A DNA stretch of 64,000 bases from Arthrobacter castelli DSM 16402 (GCF_000430705.1 NZ_AUMN01000024.1:1-64000); one strand, 5' to 3'. Shown: positions 1 through 8,564, numbered from the stretch's first letter. The notes: generated by a model not told the origin, from the letters alone. Made by a program: numbers and translations.

Positions 1-1
1 C

Positions 2-94
2 GACCGGCTCTATTACGCCAGCCCGGCCGGGCAGGTACCGGCCACAGGCGGCCAGTGGAAGAAAGCCGGCTCCCCACCCATCACCCACACATAA
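2..94 (+). CDS. Possible C-terminal end of an unidentified protein (5' truncated)
   Basis: An open frame enters from the left edge and stops at TAA 92-94, giving about 30 residues that include LYYASPAGQ and end in PPITHT. Most codons in this frame end in G or C, as expected for coding DNA here, whereas the other two forward frames read as arginine- and histidine-rich shadows. I do not recognise the family. The fragment is too short to exclude non-coding sequence, so the call is tentative. Confidence 0.3.
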   Translation, partial: DRLYYASPAGQVPATGGQWKKAGSPPITHT

Positions 95-186
95 ACCGGC
101 GTCGTGGAAGGGACCTGTTGTTTTCCGCTGCCGGCACAGTAGCCTGAGACGTGTCAAGGCAATGGCGTCGATCTCAGGAGACAGCA

Positions 187-405
187 ATGAGTGCAAACAC
201 ATACCGCGTCATCGAAATCGTGGGAACGTCCACCGAAGGGTCGGACGCGGCCATCGCTAATGGGGTGGAACGTGCAGGCCAGACCATGGAAAATCTGGAC
301 TGGTTCGAAGTTATCCAGCTCCGCGGCCACATCGACAACGGATCAATTCAGCACTACCAGGCAACCCTCAAGGTCGGTTTCCGGCTCAACGACCCGGCGA
401 GCTGA
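187..405 (+). CDS. Dodecin family flavin-binding protein
   Basis: This 72-residue protein matches dodecin, a small dodecameric protein that stores or buffers flavins such as FMN and riboflavin in the cytoplasm. The family pattern is visible: YRVIEIVGTS at the start, a central helix with AIANGVERA, the motif LDWFEVIQLRGHI, and a final strand YQATLKVGFRL. The tryptophan in LDWFEV corresponds to the residue that stacks on the isoalloxazine ring. The ATG at 187 follows AGGAGA at a good distance; an upstream in-frame ATG at 151 has no ribosome binding site and would add residues unlike the family. It is monocistronic and converges on cysE. Confidence 0.9.
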   Translation: MSANTYRVIEIVGTSTEGSDAAIANGVERAGQTMENLDWFEVIQLRGHIDNGSIQHYQATLKVGFRLNDPAS

Positions 406-425
406 AGCGGGCGCCGCCCAGGACC

Positions 426-1013
426 CTAGATGTACATGGCCGGGTCAATGTACTCGGCCGGGTCCACCTGGGGTTGCTTTTCATGTTCCGATACGCGCGG
501 CCTGGCCTTGGCCGGGATGCCGGTCAGGATCGAGTCTGCCGGCGCGTCCTTGACGACGACGGCGTTGGCTCCCACCGCGCTGTCCGCACCGATCTCGACC
601 GGGCCCAGCACCTTGGCGCCGGCGCCGACCACCACCCGGTCACCGAGGGTGGGATGGCGCTTGACGCGCGCCAGGGAACGGCCTCCCAAGGTGACGCCTT
701 GGTAGAGCATCACGTCTTCGCCGATTTCCGCGGTTTCGCCGATAACGACCCCCATGCCGTGGTCGATAAAGAAGCCACGTCCAATGACCGCACCGGGATG
801 TATCTCAATGCCGGTAATCCACCGCGCCGCCTGCGAAATCAGCCGTGCCGGAAGCTGCAGACCCGGGTTGGCCCACATCCGGTGGGTCAGCCGGTGCACC
901 CAGATGGCGTGCAGTCCCGAATAGGCCAACAGGTTCTCCACGTCGCCACGGGAAGCTGGATCGTGCGCGCGTGCGGAGGCGAGATCGTCCCGGAGCCGGG
1001 AAATGAATGTCAT
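426..1013 (-). CDS. cysE: Serine O-acetyltransferase
   Basis: The protein transfers acetyl from acetyl-CoA to L-serine, giving O-acetylserine, the carbon acceptor for cysteine synthesis. It is about 195 residues, the short EpsC/CysE form of Gram-positive bacteria. An N-terminal helical part ([15 protein letters not shown]) precedes a left-handed beta-helix of hexapeptide repeats containing [28 protein letters not shown] and [11 protein letters not shown]; the FIDHG histidine is the expected catalytic residue. I chose the ATG at 1013 because it follows AAGGAAG and gives the usual [10 protein letters not shown] start. It lies 40 bp after cysK on the same strand, so the two form a cysK-cysE operon. 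This pathway is for cysteine and is separate from the sulfate-activation genes at 19-25 kb. Confidence 0.93.
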   Translation of the reverse strand: MTFISRLRDDLASARAHDPASRGDVENLLAYSGLHAIWVHRLTHRMWANPGLQLPARLISQAARWITGIEIHPGAVIGRGFFIDHGMGVVIGETAEIGEDVMLYQGVTLGGRSLARVKRHPTLGDRVVVGAGAKVLGPVEIGADSAVGANAVVVKDAPADSILTGIPAKARPRVSEHEKQPQVDPAEYIDPAMYI

Positions 1014-1053
1014 GACTTCCTTTTCGTGGGCGCGGTGCCGGGCGTCGAAGCCA

Positions 1054-1989
1054 TCAGCTGCGGATGTCGTCGTATAGCAGGGTGGAGATATACCGCTCCC
1101 CGAAGTCGGGCACGACGGCGACAATCAACTTGCCTGCGTTTTCGGGGCGCTTCGCCAGCTCCAAGGCCGCCCAGACGGCTGCTCCGGAGGAGATGCCGCC
1201 GAGGATACCTTCCTGGGTGCCCAATGCCCGGGCCATCGAGACCGAGTCATCAATGGTGGCGTCGAGCACCTCATCGTAGACATCTGTATCGAGGATTTCG
1301 GGAACAAAGTTCGCCCCAAGTCCCTGGATCTTGTGCGGGCCGGGGGCGCCACCGTTGAGGATGGCGGAATCCTGCGGTTCGACGGCGACAATCTGCACCT
1401 CCGGCTTGCGCTCCTTCAGCAGCTGGCCGGCGCCGGTGATGGTGCCGCCGGTGCCGATGCCCGAGACCAGCACGTCGATTTCGCCGTCGCTGTCGGCCCA
1501 GATTTCCTCGCCGGTGGTGTTGCGGTGCACGTCCACGTTGGCCTGGTTGGCGAATTGCTTGGCCCAAATCGAGTTATCGGTGTTGGCCACGATTTCCTGG
1601 GCTTTATCCACCGCGCCGCGCATTCCTTCGGAGCCGGGAGTGAGGACTATCTCAGCGCCGTAGGCACGCAGCATGACGCGCCGTTCGGTCGACATGGTCT
1701 CGGGCATGGTGAGGATGACCTTGTAGCCGCGGGCGGCGCCGACCATGGCCAGGGCGATACCGGTGTTGCCGGAGGTGCCTTCAACAATGGTGCCGCCCGG
1801 CCTCAGGGCACCTGCGCGTTCGGCGGCGTCCACGATGGACACGCCGATCCGGTCCTTCACCGAATTGGCCGGGTTGTAGAACTCCAGCTTCACCGCAACC
1901 CGGGCATCGAGCCCTTCGGTCAACCGGTTGAGCCGCACCAAAGGAGTGCCGCCAACCACCTGTGTTACGTCGTCGTAAATCCTTGCCAT
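1054..1989 (-). CDS. cysK: Cysteine synthase A (O-acetylserine sulfhydrylase)
   Basis: This PLP enzyme joins O-acetylserine and sulfide to make cysteine. The protein is 311 residues, standard for CysK. Visible signatures are [20 protein letters not shown] near the start, [11 protein letters not shown] carrying the PLP lysine, [12 protein letters not shown] for the substrate loop, and [13 protein letters not shown] for the phosphate-binding loop. The ATG at 1989 is preceded by AAAGAGG; an in-frame TTG lies one codon earlier but is not needed. It is the first gene of a two-gene operon with cysE, and nothing in the roughly 70 bp leader looks like a riboswitch. Confidence 0.95.
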   Translation of the reverse strand: MARIYDDVTQVVGGTPLVRLNRLTEGLDARVAVKLEFYNPANSVKDRIGVSIVDAAERAGALRPGGTIVEGTSGNTGIALAMVGAARGYKVILTMPETMSTERRVMLRAYGAEIVLTPGSEGMRGAVDKAQEIVANTDNSIWAKQFANQANVDVHRNTTGEEIWADSDGEIDVLVSGIGTGGTITGAGQLLKERKPEVQIVAVEPQDSAILNGGAPGPHKIQGLGANFVPEILDTDVYDEVLDATIDDSVSMARALGTQEGILGGISSGAAVWAALELAKRPENAGKLIVAVVPDFGERYISTLLYDDIRS

Positions 1990-2056
1990 CAAAGCCTGCC
2001 TCTTTAGTAGTGTGAATTAGCCCGCTGCCAGCCTACCGACCGCAAAGAACGCTCTG

Positions 2057-2581
2057 CTAAGCCACCAGCCATTCTCTGTAATGTTTTCGGGCCTTGGCCA
2101 GTTTCGGATTAATGATCACCTGGCAATATCCCGCCTCCGGGCGCTTGCCATAGAAATCGTTGTGAATTTCTTCTGCGGCGTGGAAACGAGGCAGCGGAGT
2201 CAATTCCGTAACAATCGGTGCGTCCCACGCATCCTGGTTCCGGTCGATGGCCTCCTTGAAGAGCCGCTTCTGCTCGTCATCGGCGTAGAACATCACCGAG
2301 CGGTACTGCGTACCAACGTCGTAACCCTGGCGGTTCAGGGTGGTGGGATCGTGGGCGGTGAAAAACATGTCCAGAATGACGTCGGCCGGGATGATTGACT
2401 CGTCGAATGTCACCGATACGACTTCGGCATGACCCGTTGTGCCCGAACATACGCTCTCGTATGTCGGTTCCGGGTCTTCACCGCCTGAATAGCCGGATAC
2501 CACCGCGGTCACGCCGCGGGTCTTTTGATAGATCGCATCGAGGCACCAAAAACAGCCACCACCGAGAACATAAGTCTGCAT
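2057..2581 (-). CDS. msrA: Peptide-methionine (S)-S-oxide reductase
   Basis: MsrA repairs oxidised methionine, reducing the S-epimer of methionine sulfoxide in proteins or free in the cytoplasm. The 174-residue protein carries the hallmark GCFWC at residues 9-13 with catalytic Cys10, followed by GYSGG and the conserved YESVCSGTTGHAEVV and FFTAHDPT stretches. HYREWLVA closes the protein without an extra C-terminal cysteine pair, so recycling presumably uses the Cys13 or another internal cysteine. It stands alone between cysK and the divergent Nif3-like gene, with only 76 bp separating the two starts. Confidence 0.95.
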   Translation of the reverse strand: MQTYVLGGGCFWCLDAIYQKTRGVTAVVSGYSGGEDPEPTYESVCSGTTGHAEVVSVTFDESIIPADVILDMFFTAHDPTTLNRQGYDVGTQYRSVMFYADDEQKRLFKEAIDRNQDAWDAPIVTELTPLPRFHAAEEIHNDFYGKRPEAGYCQVIINPKLAKARKHYREWLVA

Positions 2582-2657
2582 GCCCTTAACAATGCACGCG
2601 CGGCCCGGAAGATTCCCGAGCCGGGTACGGCGCGCTCATTTAAGGTAAAACTGGGGT

Positions 2658-3599
2658 ATGGACACACCAGCAACGCCCCCGGGCGGACCCGGCGGTGGCG
2701 CTTCGCCGCGAGCCGGCGCCGTGGCCGGTCACGGCACAGTGGCCGGCGACGGCGTGGCCGGGCCCACTGTGGGCGAAGTGCTGGCCGCAGCCGAAGAATT
2801 GTGGCCGGCGACGCTGGCCGAACAGTGGGACGCCGTCGGACTGGTGGCGGGCAGGCCGTCACGGCAGGTGCAGAAGATCCTGCTGGCGGTCGACCCGACG
2901 TCGGCGGTGGTTGACGAAGCCCTGCAGTGGGGCGCGGACCTGCTGATCACCCATCACCCGCTGCTGCTGCGCCCCGTCACCTCCGTCGCGGCCACTTCAT
3001 TCAAGGGCGACGTGGTCCACCGGCTGATTGAGGGCGGATGCGGGCTGCTGACCGTCCACACCAATGGGGACAGCTCCGTTGGCGGCGTGTCCGACGTGCT
3101 CGCTGACGCGCTCGGCCTGACCGATGTGCAGCCGCTGCAGCAGGCACCGGCGGGATTGGATGAAGAAGGCCTCGGCCGGTACGGGGAGCTGGCCGAAGTA
3201 AGCAGCCTGTCCGACTTCGCCGCGAAGGTGTTCAGCATTCTCCCGGCCGTGGCCGGGGGCGTGCGGGTGGCAGGCGACCACGATGGCATTGTGAAGCGGG
3301 TGGCCGTCTGCGGGGGAGCGGGCGATTCCCTGTTCGAAGCAGTCCGTAGCTGTTCGGCCGACGTGTTCGTGACAGCCGATATGCGCCACCATCCCGCATC
3401 CGAGGCGCGCGAGGCGGCGGCCAATGGCAGGCCGTATCTGATTGACGTGTCTCATTTCGGTAGCGAATGGTTGTGGTTGACGCCGGCGTCCGAGGCGCTG
3501 GATAACGTGCTGACCGATCAGGGCCACCAAGTCGATATCCGCGTCAGCAACATCAACACCGATCCCTGGGATTTCGTTCTCACTCCCGGCGCAGGTTAG
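2658..3599 (+). CDS. Nif3-like dinuclear metal centre hexameric protein
   Basis: The protein belongs to the Nif3/YqfO family (formerly DUF34), often annotated as GTP cyclohydrolase I type 2 although the cellular function is not settled. It is 313 residues. Metal-ligand motifs are visible: ITHHPLLLR for the first histidines, VHTNGDSSVGGV for the aspartate region, and VSHFGSEWLW near the C-terminus. The first 40 or so residues are a glycine- and proline-rich extension before VGEVLAAAEELWP, which begins the conserved fold, so the true start could be further downstream. The gene is followed by the zinc-ribbon protein and the RNase HI gene on the same strand, a common actinobacterial order. Confidence 0.88.
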   Translation: MDTPATPPGGPGGGASPRAGAVAGHGTVAGDGVAGPTVGEVLAAAEELWPATLAEQWDAVGLVAGRPSRQVQKILLAVDPTSAVVDEALQWGADLLITHHPLLLRPVTSVAATSFKGDVVHRLIEGGCGLLTVHTNGDSSVGGVSDVLADALGLTDVQPLQQAPAGLDEEGLGRYGELAEVSSLSDFAAKVFSILPAVAGGVRVAGDHDGIVKRVAVCGGAGDSLFEAVRSCSADVFVTADMRHHPASEAREAAANGRPYLIDVSHFGSEWLWLTPASEALDNVLTDQGHQVDIRVSNINTDPWDFVLTPGAG

Positions 3600-3707
3600 G
3601 GTTCCACACGGTCGGTCCATCGCGTCCGGGCTGATTTTCGAAGGACGCCTGCACTAACCTGTTACAGACCGGGCCGACGGCGTCCGGGTGACGTTTGGAG
3701 GAATTCA

Positions 3708-4451
3708 GTGGCAAAAGCGGCAGCAGCGGACCAATTGAAATTACTGGATCTGCAAGCCCTGGACACCAAACTCGCGCAGCTTTCCCACCGGGCACGCACG
3801 GCCAACGCCAACCCGGACATTGCCGAGGCGGACAAGGGCCTCTCACAATCACGCCGTCAGCTGGTGGAGACCGACACCGCTATCGAGGACACCCAGCGGG
3901 AGCTGACGAGGGCGGAGAACGACGTCGAAATGGTGGTCAATCGTATCGACCGGGACCAGAAACGGCTGGACAGCGGAGCAGGCACCTCCAAGGACCTGAC
4001 AGCCTTGCAGAGCGAACTGGAATCGCTGGCCAAGCGCCGCTCCGACCTGGAGGACGTTGAGCTGGAAGTGATGGAGCGGATGGAGGCGTTGACGGTCCGC
4101 CGCGGCAGCGAGGCAGCAGCGTCAGACTCGCTGGCGCAGCAGCACGATGAGCTGCTCCGGCAACGCGACGAGGAACTCGCCGCCATCGAGACTGAGCGGG
4201 AATCGGTCGAGCAACAGCGTGCCGAAACGGCCGACGGTATCGACGCCGGGCTGGTCGGCAGCTATGACAAAATCCGTGCCAATCACAACGGCGTAGGGGC
4301 CGGTGCGCTGCACCAGCGCCGCTGCGGCGCCTGCCGGATGGAACTGAACCCCCGCGATCTGGCCGACATCGCCAAGGCTGCCGAGGACGACGTCGTGCGT
4401 TGTGAGGAATGCGGCAGGATATTGGTGCGTACAGCGGAATCGGGGTTGTAG
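3708..4451 (+). CDS. C4-type zinc ribbon coiled-coil protein
   Basis: This 247-residue protein has a long charged helical region (about residues 10-190, heptad-like, rich in E, R, L and A) that should form a coiled-coil hairpin, then a zinc ribbon with CGAC and CEEC knuckles separated by about 22 residues. The architecture matches the actinobacterial zinc-ribbon family related to CdsZ. I cannot assign a biochemical activity from sequence. The start is GTG at 3708, after a strong GGAGGAA. It ends 4 bp before the RNase HI fusion, so the two are almost certainly co-transcribed. Confidence 0.85.
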   Translation: MAKAAAADQLKLLDLQALDTKLAQLSHRARTANANPDIAEADKGLSQSRRQLVETDTAIEDTQRELTRAENDVEMVVNRIDRDQKRLDSGAGTSKDLTALQSELESLAKRRSDLEDVELEVMERMEALTVRRGSEAAASDSLAQQHDELLRQRDEELAAIETERESVEQQRAETADGIDAGLVGSYDKIRANHNGVGAGALHQRRCGACRMELNPRDLADIAKAAEDDVVRCEECGRILVRTAESGL

Positions 4452-4455
4452 AGCC

Positions 4456-5487
4456 GTGACACTTTTCGATGAGTCTGAACCCTTGGACGCCCACAGTGGA
4501 GACCTGCTGGTTGTCGAGACCGACGGCGGCTCCCGAGGCAACCCGGGCCATGCCGGTTACGGGGCGCTGGTCCGTGACCCCGACTCGGGGCGGATCCTGG
4601 CCGAAACGGCCGAGTACTTGGGCGTGGTGTCCAACAATGTTGCTGAATATTCCGGTCTCGTGGCCGGACTGCAGCTGGCGTTGGCCCAGGATCCCGATGC
4701 CCGAATCCACGTGAAGATGGATTCGAAACTCGCCGTGGAGCAGATGACCGGGCGTTGGAAGATCAAGCACGAAGACATGCGCAAGCTGGCGACCAAGGCC
4801 CGCAGCATCGTCGATCCGCAGCGGGTGACGTACGAGTGGATTCCGCGCGAGGAGAACCAGGACGCCGACCGGCTCTCAAACGAGGCCATGGACGCCGGAG
4901 AGGCCGGCGAGCAGTGGGTCCCGTCCCCGCCGCCGGATCTGAGCCCTGAACCCACCACATCGCCCATGCCCATCATCGTGGACCGGGATCCGGAACTGTT
5001 CGTTGAAACCGAGGCGCCCGCCGAAACCCAGGCTGCGGCCCCGGCGGCGCCGGCGGCGCCGTCGGAGCCTGTCGTCGCGGCACCGCCGACCGGCCGGGTG
5101 CACCACATCGAATTGTGGGTGGAGGACTTTGCCGAGGCCCGCCGGTCGCTGGGATGGATCTTCGAGCAACTCGACTACCAGCGGAAGAACGAATGGGAGT
5201 CGGGCGCGAGCTGGCAAGGCGCCGTCGGATACATCGTGCTCGAATCCGGGCCCGACGTGACCCCGGGACGGCATGAGCGCAAGCGCCCGGGCCTGAACCA
5301 TCTGGCATTCTGGGCCGGACCGCCGTCGGCGGTCGATGCGATGGTCGCAGACGCACCGGCCTACGGCTGGACACTGATGTTCGAGGACCTGCACCCGTAC
5401 GCCGGCGGCAGCGGCCACTACGCGGCGTACTTGGAAAATGAAGCCGGCTTCGAAGTCGAACTCGTCGCCACGATTGAACCTTCGTAA
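4456..5487 (+). CDS. RNase HI domain fused to a VOC (glyoxalase-type) domain
   Basis: The N-terminal domain (about residues 15-145) is RNase HI, which cuts RNA in RNA-DNA hybrids; all four acidic residues are visible in TDGGSRGNPG, NNVAEYSGL, VKMDSKL and ENQDADRLSNEAM. A linker of about 70 residues rich in proline, alanine and glutamate follows. The C-terminal domain (about 214-343) is a vicinal-oxygen-chelate fold with putative metal ligands in HHIELWVED, GLNHLAFW and GFEVELVAT. Mycobacterial homologues instead carry a CobC-like phosphatase at this position. The start is GTG at 4456, 4 bp after the zinc-ribbon gene. The stop lies inside the next gene, whose most upstream start is at 5438. 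The role of the VOC half is unknown. Confidence 0.88.
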   Translation: MTLFDESEPLDAHSGDLLVVETDGGSRGNPGHAGYGALVRDPDSGRILAETAEYLGVVSNNVAEYSGLVAGLQLALAQDPDARIHVKMDSKLAVEQMTGRWKIKHEDMRKLATKARSIVDPQRVTYEWIPREENQDADRLSNEAMDAGEAGEQWVPSPPPDLSPEPTTSPMPIIVDRDPELFVETEAPAETQAAAPAAPAAPSEPVVAAPPTGRVHHIELWVEDFAEARRSLGWIFEQLDYQRKNEWESGASWQGAVGYIVLESGPDVTPGRHERKRPGLNHLAFWAGPPSAVDAMVADAPAYGWTLMFEDLHPYAGGSGHYAAYLENEAGFEVELVATIEPS

Positions 5488-6349
5488 GCCCCGAGCCTCC
5501 ACAGCCGGGCAGCTGAAACGCCGCGCCGGCCGGATCCAGGACGACCTGGAACCGGTGGCGAACGCCGCGGAAGAAGTGGCGAATACCCGCACCCTGGACG
5601 CCGTCGCGCGGCTGGGCTACGCCATCACCGCCATACTCCATCTGCTGATCGGCGTCGTGGCAGTGAGGCTGGCCCTCGGCGGAACCGGCAGGGCCAGCAC
5701 CGCCGGGGCCATTGAGACGCTGGCCCAGGACACCCCCGGACGAGTGGCTGTCTGGATCGGGTTTATCGGTTGTATGGGACTTTCCCTGTGGCAGCTGAGC
5801 GAGGCGACCGTGCGCAGCCGGAGGCAACCGGCGCGGTACCGGCTGAGCAAGGCACTTACCTCCGGAACCCTGAGCGTCGTATACGCTGTCCTGGCGTTGA
5901 CCTTCGCCAACTTTGCGGTGGGACCGGGCTCAGATGCCCGGGCGGGCACTCGCCATTTCAGCGCCATCGTGCTGTCTTATCCCATGGGAGCCGTGTTGCT
6001 CAGCGCCGTCGGTGTGGTGGTCGCCGGCGTCGGGGTTTACTTCATTGTCAAAGGCATCCTGCGTAAATTCCGCCCGGAGTTGAGTTTCTTCAACTCCGTG
6101 GGCGGTACGGTCATCGACGCGCTGGGAATTCTTGGCCATGTGGCCAAGGGTATTGCGTTGATTCTGGTCGGTGTGCTGTTCGGCGTTGCCGCCGTCCAGC
6201 ACAATCCCGCCCGTCCCACCGGGCTGGACGCCAGCTTGAAGGCGCTGCTGGATGAACCGGCGGGCCAGTATGTGCTGGCCGTGATCGGAATTGGATTCAT
6301 CTGCCACGGCATCTTCGGAATCATCCGCGCCAGATACGGCCGGATGTGA
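5438..6349 (+). CDS. DUF1206 family membrane protein
   Basis: This roughly 300-residue protein has a hydrophilic N-terminus and about six transmembrane segments, in three related pairs, each beginning with a motif of the type ARLGYAITAILHLLIGV (near residue 57), TSGTLSVVYAVLALTFANF and ILGHVAKGIALILVGVLFG. This threefold layout is the DUF1206 pattern, a family of unknown function in actinobacteria. The start is uncertain: ATG at 5438 overlaps the RNase HI-VOC gene by 50 bp, while a TTG at 5474 would reduce the overlap to 14 bp. Neither has a strong ribosome binding site. Confidence 0.8.
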   Translation: MKPASKSNSSPRLNLRKPRASTAGQLKRRAGRIQDDLEPVANAAEEVANTRTLDAVARLGYAITAILHLLIGVVAVRLALGGTGRASTAGAIETLAQDTPGRVAVWIGFIGCMGLSLWQLSEATVRSRRQPARYRLSKALTSGTLSVVYAVLALTFANFAVGPGSDARAGTRHFSAIVLSYPMGAVLLSAVGVVVAGVGVYFIVKGILRKFRPELSFFNSVGGTVIDALGILGHVAKGIALILVGVLFGVAAVQHNPARPTGLDASLKALLDEPAGQYVLAVIGIGFICHGIFGIIRARYGRM

Positions 6350-6410
6350 AGGGGGCCCGGGTGGCCGGTTCGTGCAGGAAAGGGTGCAGGGATGTGAACG
6401 TCTGCCGGAG

Positions 6411-7175
6411 CTATCCGTGCAGCACAATATTGAGCTGGTACGGCTTACGGCCGGAAGCCTCGACGAGTTCTGCGTCCCAGTGCCGGCGGGCCGCCTTGAG
6501 CAGTGACTGCGGTGTGGACGGCGGTGCGCCGCGTCGCGTCAGCAAGTGCCGGGCCAGCTCACCGCGGGTGTGTTTCGCGAAGTGCGACACCACGGTGCGA
6601 CGGCCATGGCGCTGCTGGAAGACGTTCACAGCCGCCGTCTGATGCGCCGGGGCGGCCCAGGCGGAAGAGTAACTGCTGGAACGGCAGTCGATGATCAGTT
6701 CATCATCGGCACGACGGGATAACGGTTCGGAAAGTTCCCGCTTCCAATAGGAGGACAGCCGGCCGGTTTCGGGCAGCGAAACACCCATCGACAGTCGGTA
6801 TGCGGGAACCCGGTCGGCGAAACCAATGGCACCCCACAAGCCGGAGATAATGACGACGGCGGCATCAGCCCTGCGCTGCTGCACCGGTGTCATGCGGTGA
6901 TAGCCCAGAGCGTCGTACAGCACACCGGAGTAGATGGTGTGCGCTGGTGCTGCAGGTTCCACGTCAAGTGCGGTATTGCGGCGCACCTCGTCGAGCAGTG
7001 AAGCACCAACCCCGAGGACGCCCAGCGCGTCATCGGCCGAACTGGCGCCGGCCAAGGCCGCCAGCACCTCCTTGCGCGCCGGATTGAGCCCGGGGAAGCT
7101 GAGCTCGTCCAGGGCAAACGGGGCGCCCGTGGCGGCGGGGGTCTTACCTTCGGAGGGCGGCAGTAAAATCAGCAC
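6411..7175 (-). CDS. yaaA: Peroxide stress protein YaaA
   Basis: The 254-residue protein is YaaA (DUF328/UPF0246), which in E. coli lowers free intracellular iron during hydrogen peroxide stress. The family start LILLPPSEGKT and the internal pattern YSGVLYDALGY are clear, with a C-terminal part carrying VVSHFAKHTRGELARHLL. Translation begins at GTG 7175. The gene is monocistronic and divergent from rnpB, with about 50 bp between them. Confidence 0.9.
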   Translation of the reverse strand: MLILLPPSEGKTPAATGAPFALDELSFPGLNPARKEVLAALAGASSADDALGVLGVGASLLDEVRRNTALDVEPAAPAHTIYSGVLYDALGYHRMTPVQQRRADAAVVIISGLWGAIGFADRVPAYRLSMGVSLPETGRLSSYWKRELSEPLSRRADDELIIDCRSSSYSSAWAAPAHQTAAVNVFQQRHGRRTVVSHFAKHTRGELARHLLTRRGAPPSTPQSLLKAARRHWDAELVEASGRKPYQLNIVLHG

Positions 7176-7228
7176 CCGTCGATCCTACCGGTGTCCGCAC
7201 CTTGCCATCAGCCGGGTAGGATGGACGC

Positions 7229-7593
7229 GGATGGGTTGGCCAGGCGGCCGCGTGTGAACGAGGAACGTCCGGGCTCCGCAGAGCAGGGTGGTGGGTAACG
7301 CCCACTCGGGGTGACCCGCAGGAAAGTGCCACAGAAATCAGACCGCCGGTGCATGCCACCGGTAAGGGTGAAACGGCGGTGTAAGAGACCACCAGCGCCC
7401 CGGGCAACCGGGGCGGCTAGGTAAACCCCACCCGGAGCAAGGTCAGACAGGACGTGTTGGAGGGCTGCTCGCCCGAGCGTCCGGGTAGGCCGCTGGAGGG
7501 CACCGGTAACGGTGCTCGTAGATGGATGGCCGCCACGCCACATGCGGGCAACTGCGGTGGCGTACAGAACCCGGCGTACCGGCCAACCCATCC
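7229..7593 (+). ncRNA. rnpB: RNase P RNA, bacterial class A
   Basis: This is the catalytic RNA that trims tRNA 5' ends. Helix P1 is perfect over 13 bp: 7229-7241 (GGATGGGTTGGCC) pairs with 7581-7593. Just inside is the conserved core GAGGAACGTCCGGGCTC, close to the consensus GAGGAAAGTCCGGGCTC, and the matching 3' core ACAGAA lies about 20 bases before the end. A TAGGAT hexamer at 7217-7222 is suitably placed as a -10 box, but I see no good -35. The region has open frames on both strands, but the RNA structure explains it. Confidence 0.95.
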
Positions 7594-7639
7594 CGATAAA
7601 ATCCTTTGCCCGGCGGTCTTTGTGTGCCATGATGCCGAC

Positions 7640-7822
7640 ATGGACGAATCTGCAGAATACCGACAGGCGGAAGCGAACCTGAAGGAAGCGGACCGGCAAT
7701 TGAAAAAGGCCCAGGAAGCCCACAAAGCCGGTGAGATCGACGATGCGCGTCTCGATGAGCTGATCAGGTTGCGCCAGACCGCCGCGGAAGACGTACAGCG
7801 GCTCTCCGGGCAGTGGTACTGA
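7640..7822 (+). CDS. Small helical protein of unknown function (60 aa)
   Basis: The 60-residue product is almost entirely charged helix (AEANLKEADRQLKKAQEAHKA, then DDARLDELIRLRQTAAEDVQ) and ends in QWY. It should form a short coiled coil or helical hairpin and has no membrane segment or cysteine. I do not recognise a family. The ATG at 7640 lies about 45 bp after the end of rnpB, and no clear Shine-Dalgarno sequence is visible. Codon third positions are G/C-rich, which supports coding. Its last codons are part of a 20-bp tandem duplication. Confidence 0.55.
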   Translation: MDESAEYRQAEANLKEADRQLKKAQEAHKAGEIDDARLDELIRLRQTAAEDVQRLSGQWY

Positions 7823-7843
7823 AGCCCGGGCAGTGGTACTGAA
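7806..7843. repeat. 20-bp tandem duplication across a stop codon
   Basis: CCGGGCAGTGGTACTGAA occurs at 7806-7823 and again at 7826-7843. The first copy encodes SGQWY plus the TGA of the upstream small protein, and the second repeats that end out of context. It looks like a recent replication-slippage duplication in the short convergent gap before def. Confidence 0.85.
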
Positions 7844-7861
7844 ACTGCTGCCTGAGCAGGC

Positions 7862-8434
7862 TTAGTGGCCGAACGGGTCGGGATCCACGCCCGGCATCCA
7901 ATGGTGCCCGGGTACGCCCCAGCCGTGGTCTTTGGCTGACCGCTTCGCCTTTCGCGCATAGCGGTCGTTGAGGCGGTCCACGTAGAGTTTTCCATCCAGG
8001 TGGTCGTATTCGTGCTGCATGCACCGGGCAAACCATCCGGTTGCTTCAAATTCGACCGCTGCACCGTCGGCGTCGAAACCCGTCAGGCGCGTCCATGCTG
8101 CCCGCTGCAGCGGAAAGGAATCCCCGGGCACCGACAGGCAGCCCTCGGAGTCCTCCTCAGGGTCCGGTGCGGTCCCGGGAACCTTCGTGGTGGTGATCCT
8201 GGGGTTGACCAGCACTCCGCGATCGGGGACGCCGTCGTCGTTGCCCATGTTATAGACGAATATCCGCAGTCCTACGCCTATCTGCGGCGCTGCCAGTCCG
8301 ACCCCGTTCGCGGCATCCATAGTCTCGAACATGTCATCGACAAGCCGGGCCAGGTCGCTGTCGAAGCTGGTGACCTCCGCCGCACGCCGGTGCAGCACCG
8401 GTTCGCCGGTGATGACAATGGGACGTACCGTCAT
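7862..8434 (-). CDS. def: Peptide deformylase
   Basis: Deformylase removes the formyl group from the N-terminal methionine of new proteins. The 190-residue protein has all three family motifs: GVGLAAPQIG at 44-53, EGCLSVPG at 97-104 with the metal-binding cysteine, and QHEYDHLDG at 140-148 with the two metal histidines and the catalytic glutamate. A 25-codon frame ends across its start codon, so translation may be coupled. It converges on the 60-residue protein gene. Confidence 0.95.
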   Translation of the reverse strand: MTVRPIVITGEPVLHRRAAEVTSFDSDLARLVDDMFETMDAANGVGLAAPQIGVGLRIFVYNMGNDDGVPDRGVLVNPRITTTKVPGTAPDPEEDSEGCLSVPGDSFPLQRAAWTRLTGFDADGAAVEFEATGWFARCMQHEYDHLDGKLYVDRLNDRYARKAKRSAKDHGWGVPGHHWMPGVDPDPFGH

Positions 8435-8508
8435 TTCGTCGTGTCCTTCGTGGCGGCGAACTGTCCTCCAACGACTTCAGGCATGATTTCGTACCGAGTG
8501 CGTTCCAT
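8431..8508 (-). CDS. Possible 25-aa leader peptide upstream of def
   Basis: A short frame begins with ATG at 8508, encodes 25 residues (start MERTRYEIMPEVV, end KDTTK), and its TGA overlaps the ATG of def as ATGA. A GGAGAG stands about 12 bases before the ATG. The 4-bp overlap is the usual arrangement of coupled actinobacterial genes and is why I list it. The length means that chance cannot be excluded; conservation in relatives would decide. Confidence 0.3.
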   Translation of the reverse strand: MERTRYEIMPEVVGGQFAATKDTTK

Positions 8509-8564
8509 CGTTGCTGCTGCCTCTCCGCCGGTTGCGGCGCAAAATCAGTGGGTAACCTCATGCG

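Noticed and set aside
426-1989. cysK-cysE as part of the sulfation system
   Set aside because: They use sulfide for cysteine, are 18 kb away in a housekeeping context, and are not linked to PAPS chemistry.
1990-2056. Riboswitch in the short leader of cysK
   Set aside because: About 67 bases up to the msrA end, with no SAM or other riboswitch core visible.
7208-8064. Open frames through the rnpB region on the minus strand
   Set aside because: The RNase P RNA structure (13-bp P1 helix and both core motifs) explains the sequence; the frames have no protein motifs.
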